A stretch of DNA of 64,000 bases from Cryptomeria japonica. Its lineage: Eukaryota; Streptophyta; Pinopsida; Cupressales; Cupressaceae. Below the pieces are notes generated by a model. That model was not told the origin of the DNA. It did no database searches and saw only the letters and a list, made by a program, of their open reading frames with translations. How positions within the stretch are numbered: the first letter of the stretch is position 1; every line of letters starts with the position of its first letter. Made by a program: the position numbers and the translations under genes. The DNA lies in contig NC_081413.1 of the NCBI RefSeq assembly GCF_030272615.1, forward strand, positions 563,092,510 to 563,156,509, in the 5' to 3' direction. Positions 61,775 to 64,000 of this stretch are shown here, piece by piece.

Positions 61775-62075
61775 ACACACACACACACGCGCTTTAAACT
61801 CCTAAACGCGCTTCTAGACTGCACAAACGCGCTTCTGCAACACAGACGCGCTTTCTGAACATAAACGTGCCTATACCATGCACAAACGCGACTAGGGAAC
61901 ACAGACGTCCCTAAATAACATAAACGCCCCTACAGGGCACAGACGCTTCTATAATTCGCAAACGCGCCTGCAATCAACGCAAACGCGGTTCCAGGCATAG
62001 ACGCGCCTAGACCCGACACAGATGCGCCTATCCGACACAGACGCGCCTGGCACTGACACAGACGCGGTTGCGCGT
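61775..62075. repeat. Minisatellite of about 16-20 bp, CACAGACGCGCCT type
   Basis: About 15 degenerate units with core (A/G)ACGCG(C/A)(C/T)T, beginning after a short (CA)n. Unusually CpG-rich for the window. Lies in the PMD intron, hence in the gypsy 3' non-coding part. Confidence 0.85.
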
Positions 62076-62184
62076 TTTCGCACTTTTTAACTACCCTATT
62101 CCTAGCGCATTTATTACTACTAAACATGCATTTATGACAAAACTTGAAATGCGTGAAACTACGAGGAGGTTTTCGGGTACTTAC

Positions 62185-62250
62185 CGGCTCTCCTGCCTCT
62201 GCTGGTCGCTGGAATCGGCGAACATGGTCAAATCTATGAACCAAAGCCAT
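62185..62250 (-). CDS. PMD gene exon 1
   Basis: MALVHRFDHVRRFQRP plus six more residues, then a consensus donor GTAAGT. It lies about 90 bp downstream of a TATA box on the same strand. Confidence 0.7.
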
Positions 62251-62338
62251 CGCTGCTGACTGCTGCTACTCTTTTCTCGCTCTGCACTGCGATCTCGTAA
62301 GGGTGTGGATGACAATGAGGATGTCTTTTGCCCGTGGT

Positions 62339-62351
62339 CTATCTTATAGCC
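62339..62351 (-). promoter_or_regulatory. TATA box of the antisense PMD gene
   Basis: GGCTATAAGATAG on the minus strand, about 90 bp before the ATG, a normal plant spacing allowing an about 60-nt 5' UTR. Confidence 0.6.
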
Positions 62352-62580
62352 TAGCCTAGCCCTTGTCTTCATTTCTCGAGTCAGTCTTTCTCATCCCGTG
62401 ACTTTGTCACTTTATCCAATCAGTCCATTCTATCCCGTCTTTCTTAACGAGAGATTGTCTGCAATCTTTTCAGACATTTTCATCCAATCTCTCGAGGGGG
62501 CATATCATTCCCATCTTGGGGCAACTTTGTATCAGTTCATCTTATCTTCTTTGAAACAACGCGACAAGCCGCATTGTCTC

Positions 62581-62594
62581 AAAGAGGGGCAAAA
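62581..62594 (+). promoter_or_regulatory. Polypurine tract of the gypsy element
   Basis: AAAGAGGGGCAAAA directly before the LTR's TGTAGACAC. Confidence 0.8.
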
Positions 62595-63367
62595 TGTAGA
62601 CACTCAAAATTGTCATGTCTAATTAAATAAATATTTTATTTATTTAATTATCTAAGCCTACTTCTTCTATTAATTAAATAAATTTTTATTTATTTAATTA
62701 ATTCATTTATCCTCTTCTAGCCTTATTTCTCATTTAAATAAATACATTTATTTATTTAAATGATCCCTTTCCTAAATTAAATAAATATTTTATTTATTTA
62801 ATTGATCCCACTTCTTCTATTAATTAAATAAATCTTTATTTATTTAATTAATTCATTATCTTTTTCCACCTATGACACATGTCATTCATCTCTTAATTCC
62901 TACACTACCTACCTCTTTCATTATTTTGGTATTTCTTTTACCTACCCTCTAATCCTAGCCGACCTCTCTTTTTACACCTCTCAATCTTAACCCTCCATTT
63001 CTTATTGTGTCTTCTATTTAAGGAGATGCTTTCTTCATTGTCAAACCCTAATGACTGATTTTGGAGTACTTGGCTACACTACAATTCCACTTGCAACCAC
63101 ATTCCGTTCTTTGTTGAGCTCTTGTGCATACAAAAATCTGAGAGCAAATATATCAAGCAAGATCAATGGAGATAGGAAGAATGGAGATCAAAACCCTATT
63201 GGACATGTGATGGTATAATCTTTGTGATTTTGAGTTATTTGCATTGTCTTAGGTTATCTTCATATGTTATGGTGGATCTTTGTTCATTGTTAGGCTAGGG
63301 TTTTGTGGTTGAATTCATTTAGCCTTTCAATATTGTTGTTTATTGTTATCCATTTTCACCATAAACA
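62595..63367 (+). repeat. 3' LTR of the gypsy element (773 bp)
   Basis: It starts TGTAGACACTC and ends CACCATAAACA. U3 holds five AT-only palindromes (about 62621-62850). A TATA-like CTATTTAAGG lies near 63013. It is collinear with the solo LTR at 36624-37450. Confidence 0.92.
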
Positions 63368-63439
63368 GTATCTTTAAAAAAAAATAGATCTCTTGAGTTA
63401 TCTAGTTAGGTGGTTAGATGGTTTATTTCTCCAGGGTTT

Positions 63440-63850
63440 CTTGGTAGACATTACACTAATTATAATTATAAACCTAATCATAACCCTAATTTCATTCTAA
63501 CCTTGATTGTTACCCTAATTCTAACCTCAATTATATAGCCCTTATTCTATCTTACTCGCAACCCTAATCTTAATTACAACTCTTATTTTATTTTCATCCT
63601 AGCCATAATAATAATAATAATAATAATAATACTCTTAATTCTATTTATAACACTAATTCTAATTCTAATTGTAAATAATTAACTTAAATAAATAAATAAT
63701 AGACATAATTGTTAATAATTTTAATTATTAATTATTATTGATGTAAACTTATATTATTTTAACCTTGATTTCTTAACTCTAGTACTTGAGATTAATAACA
63801 ATATCAACTCTTAGACAAAGTTTATTATTATTATTATTATTAACTTATAT
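63440..63850. repeat. Degenerate CCCTAAT-like DNA with (AAT)n
   Basis: ACCCTAATT/TAACCTTGATT words without fixed period, a perfect (AAT)n at about 63607-63633 and (ATT)n at about 63823-63841. Confidence 0.6.
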
Positions 63851-63851
63851 A

Positions 63852-64000
63852 TTTTTTTTAAAATTTTTTTTATCGGTAAGAGGCCGAGGCCAAGAATTTT
63901 ATTAATTATTTTAAAGTTTACAATACATTACTCCACTCGTGCGGGTGCCAGTAGGAAAGAGTGGAGGTGAGAAAACCTCCGGCCTTGCCCGAGACCATAG
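63852..64000 (-). mobile_element. LINE 3' end, cut by the window edge
   Basis: Minus strand: a CG-rich part, then TTAATAAAATTCTTGGCC, CTCTTACCGAT and an A-rich tail (63852-63872). This is the typical end of plant L1-type LINEs. The body lies beyond the right edge. Confidence 0.6.

Larger units (their letters stand above)
59404..62250 (-). pseudogene. Plant mobile domain (PMD) protein gene, spliced, antisense to the gypsy element
   Basis: Exon 1 (62250-62185) encodes 22 residues from ATG to donor GAGCCG|GTAAGT. Exon 2 (61371-59404) follows acceptor CTGCAG in the same phase. The joined frame has 677 sense positions interrupted by three TAG codons (near 60703, 60590 and 59989). The PMD core reads TFHLSMGEMTVTLEDVYRIL, IPIDGELIPYDRDGD, GYLCPDRATQG, ELHQFVYHGSVG and LQVWAYEHLPI, matching the PF10536 pattern shared by MAIN/MAIL proteins and their transposon homologues. 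A Gly/Arg-rich stretch, a Gln/Pro/Ala-rich stretch and a coiled coil (ADEIADLERERDRLRIMLRD) follow. Two TAGs probably replace Trp codons. The family includes proteins linked to transcription control and silencing; the role in transposons is unknown. Confidence 0.85.
56590..63367 (+). mobile_element. Ty3/gypsy element, 5'-truncated, with antisense PMD gene between pol and 3' LTR
   Basis: In plus order: integrase C-terminus, spacer, antisense PMD gene, PPT (AAAGAGGGGCAAAA, 62581-62594) and 3' LTR (62595-63367). RT, RNase H, protease, Gag and the 5' LTR are missing from the window. The pieces are in the positions expected of a gypsy element with an additional antisense ORF, a known class in plants. 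The left end is arbitrary. Confidence 0.75.

Noticed and set aside
59404-62250. PMD frame as a resident host gene
   Set aside because: It lies between a gypsy integrase end and the PPT/LTR and has three nonsense codons; cargo of the element is the simpler reading.

Overview
The window looks like plant nuclear DNA from a species with a large, repeat-rich genome and long introns. A gymnosperm would fit, but that is inference from gene architecture and repeat content, not a marker-based identification. I support one conserved host gene; nearly everything else is transposable-element (TE) DNA of different ages.

Host gene (0.47-24.6 kb, minus strand, possibly with a 5' UTR exon near 27.4 kb): a complete gene for a mitochondrial m-AAA protease of the FTSH3/FTSH10 type. 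I could join eight coding exons with GT-AG borders and matching phases into an 827-residue reading frame. Introns 3 and 4 are about 8.3 and 10.5 kb. Intron 4 holds an internally inverted Ty1/copia relic. Intron 3 holds a non-autonomous DNA transposon, a 0.5-kb tandem duplication, SINE-like DNA and a very small LTR retrotransposon (TRIM) with a perfect target-site duplication and a tRNA-like Pol III module in each LTR.

27.8-39.3 kb: a decayed L1-type LINE (plus strand), a coding-free LTR-element remnant with primer binding site (PBS) and polypurine tract (PPT), a solo LTR that split a microsatellite (TSD ATATG), a fragment of another LTR, and more than 1 kb of compound TG/TA/CA microsatellite.

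39.3-49.1 kb: a Helitron-type Rep fragment, then a Ty1/copia element (40,838-47,488, TSD TAATT, minus strand) whose 5' LTR was split by a 2.3-kb insertion (TSD GAATT), then an inverted-repeat element and degenerate CCCTAA-like DNA.

49.1-55.8 kb: a 6.65-kb LTR retrotransposon with two about 935-bp LTRs, PBS and PPT. It has a coiled-coil/four-zinc-knuckle Gag and a long reading frame I do not recognise in the place where pol should be.

55.8-63.4 kb: the 3' part of a Ty3/gypsy element: integrase C-terminus, non-coding spacer, then an antisense, spliced plant-mobile-domain (PMD) gene with its own TATA box, tandem repeats inside that gene's intron, PPT and 3' LTR. The solo LTR at 36.6 kb belongs to the same family. 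The right edge cuts a minus-strand LINE 3' tail.

The strongest candidates for under-described biology are the tRNA-like TRIM, the antisense PMD gene cargo and the pol-less Gag element with an unknown second frame.
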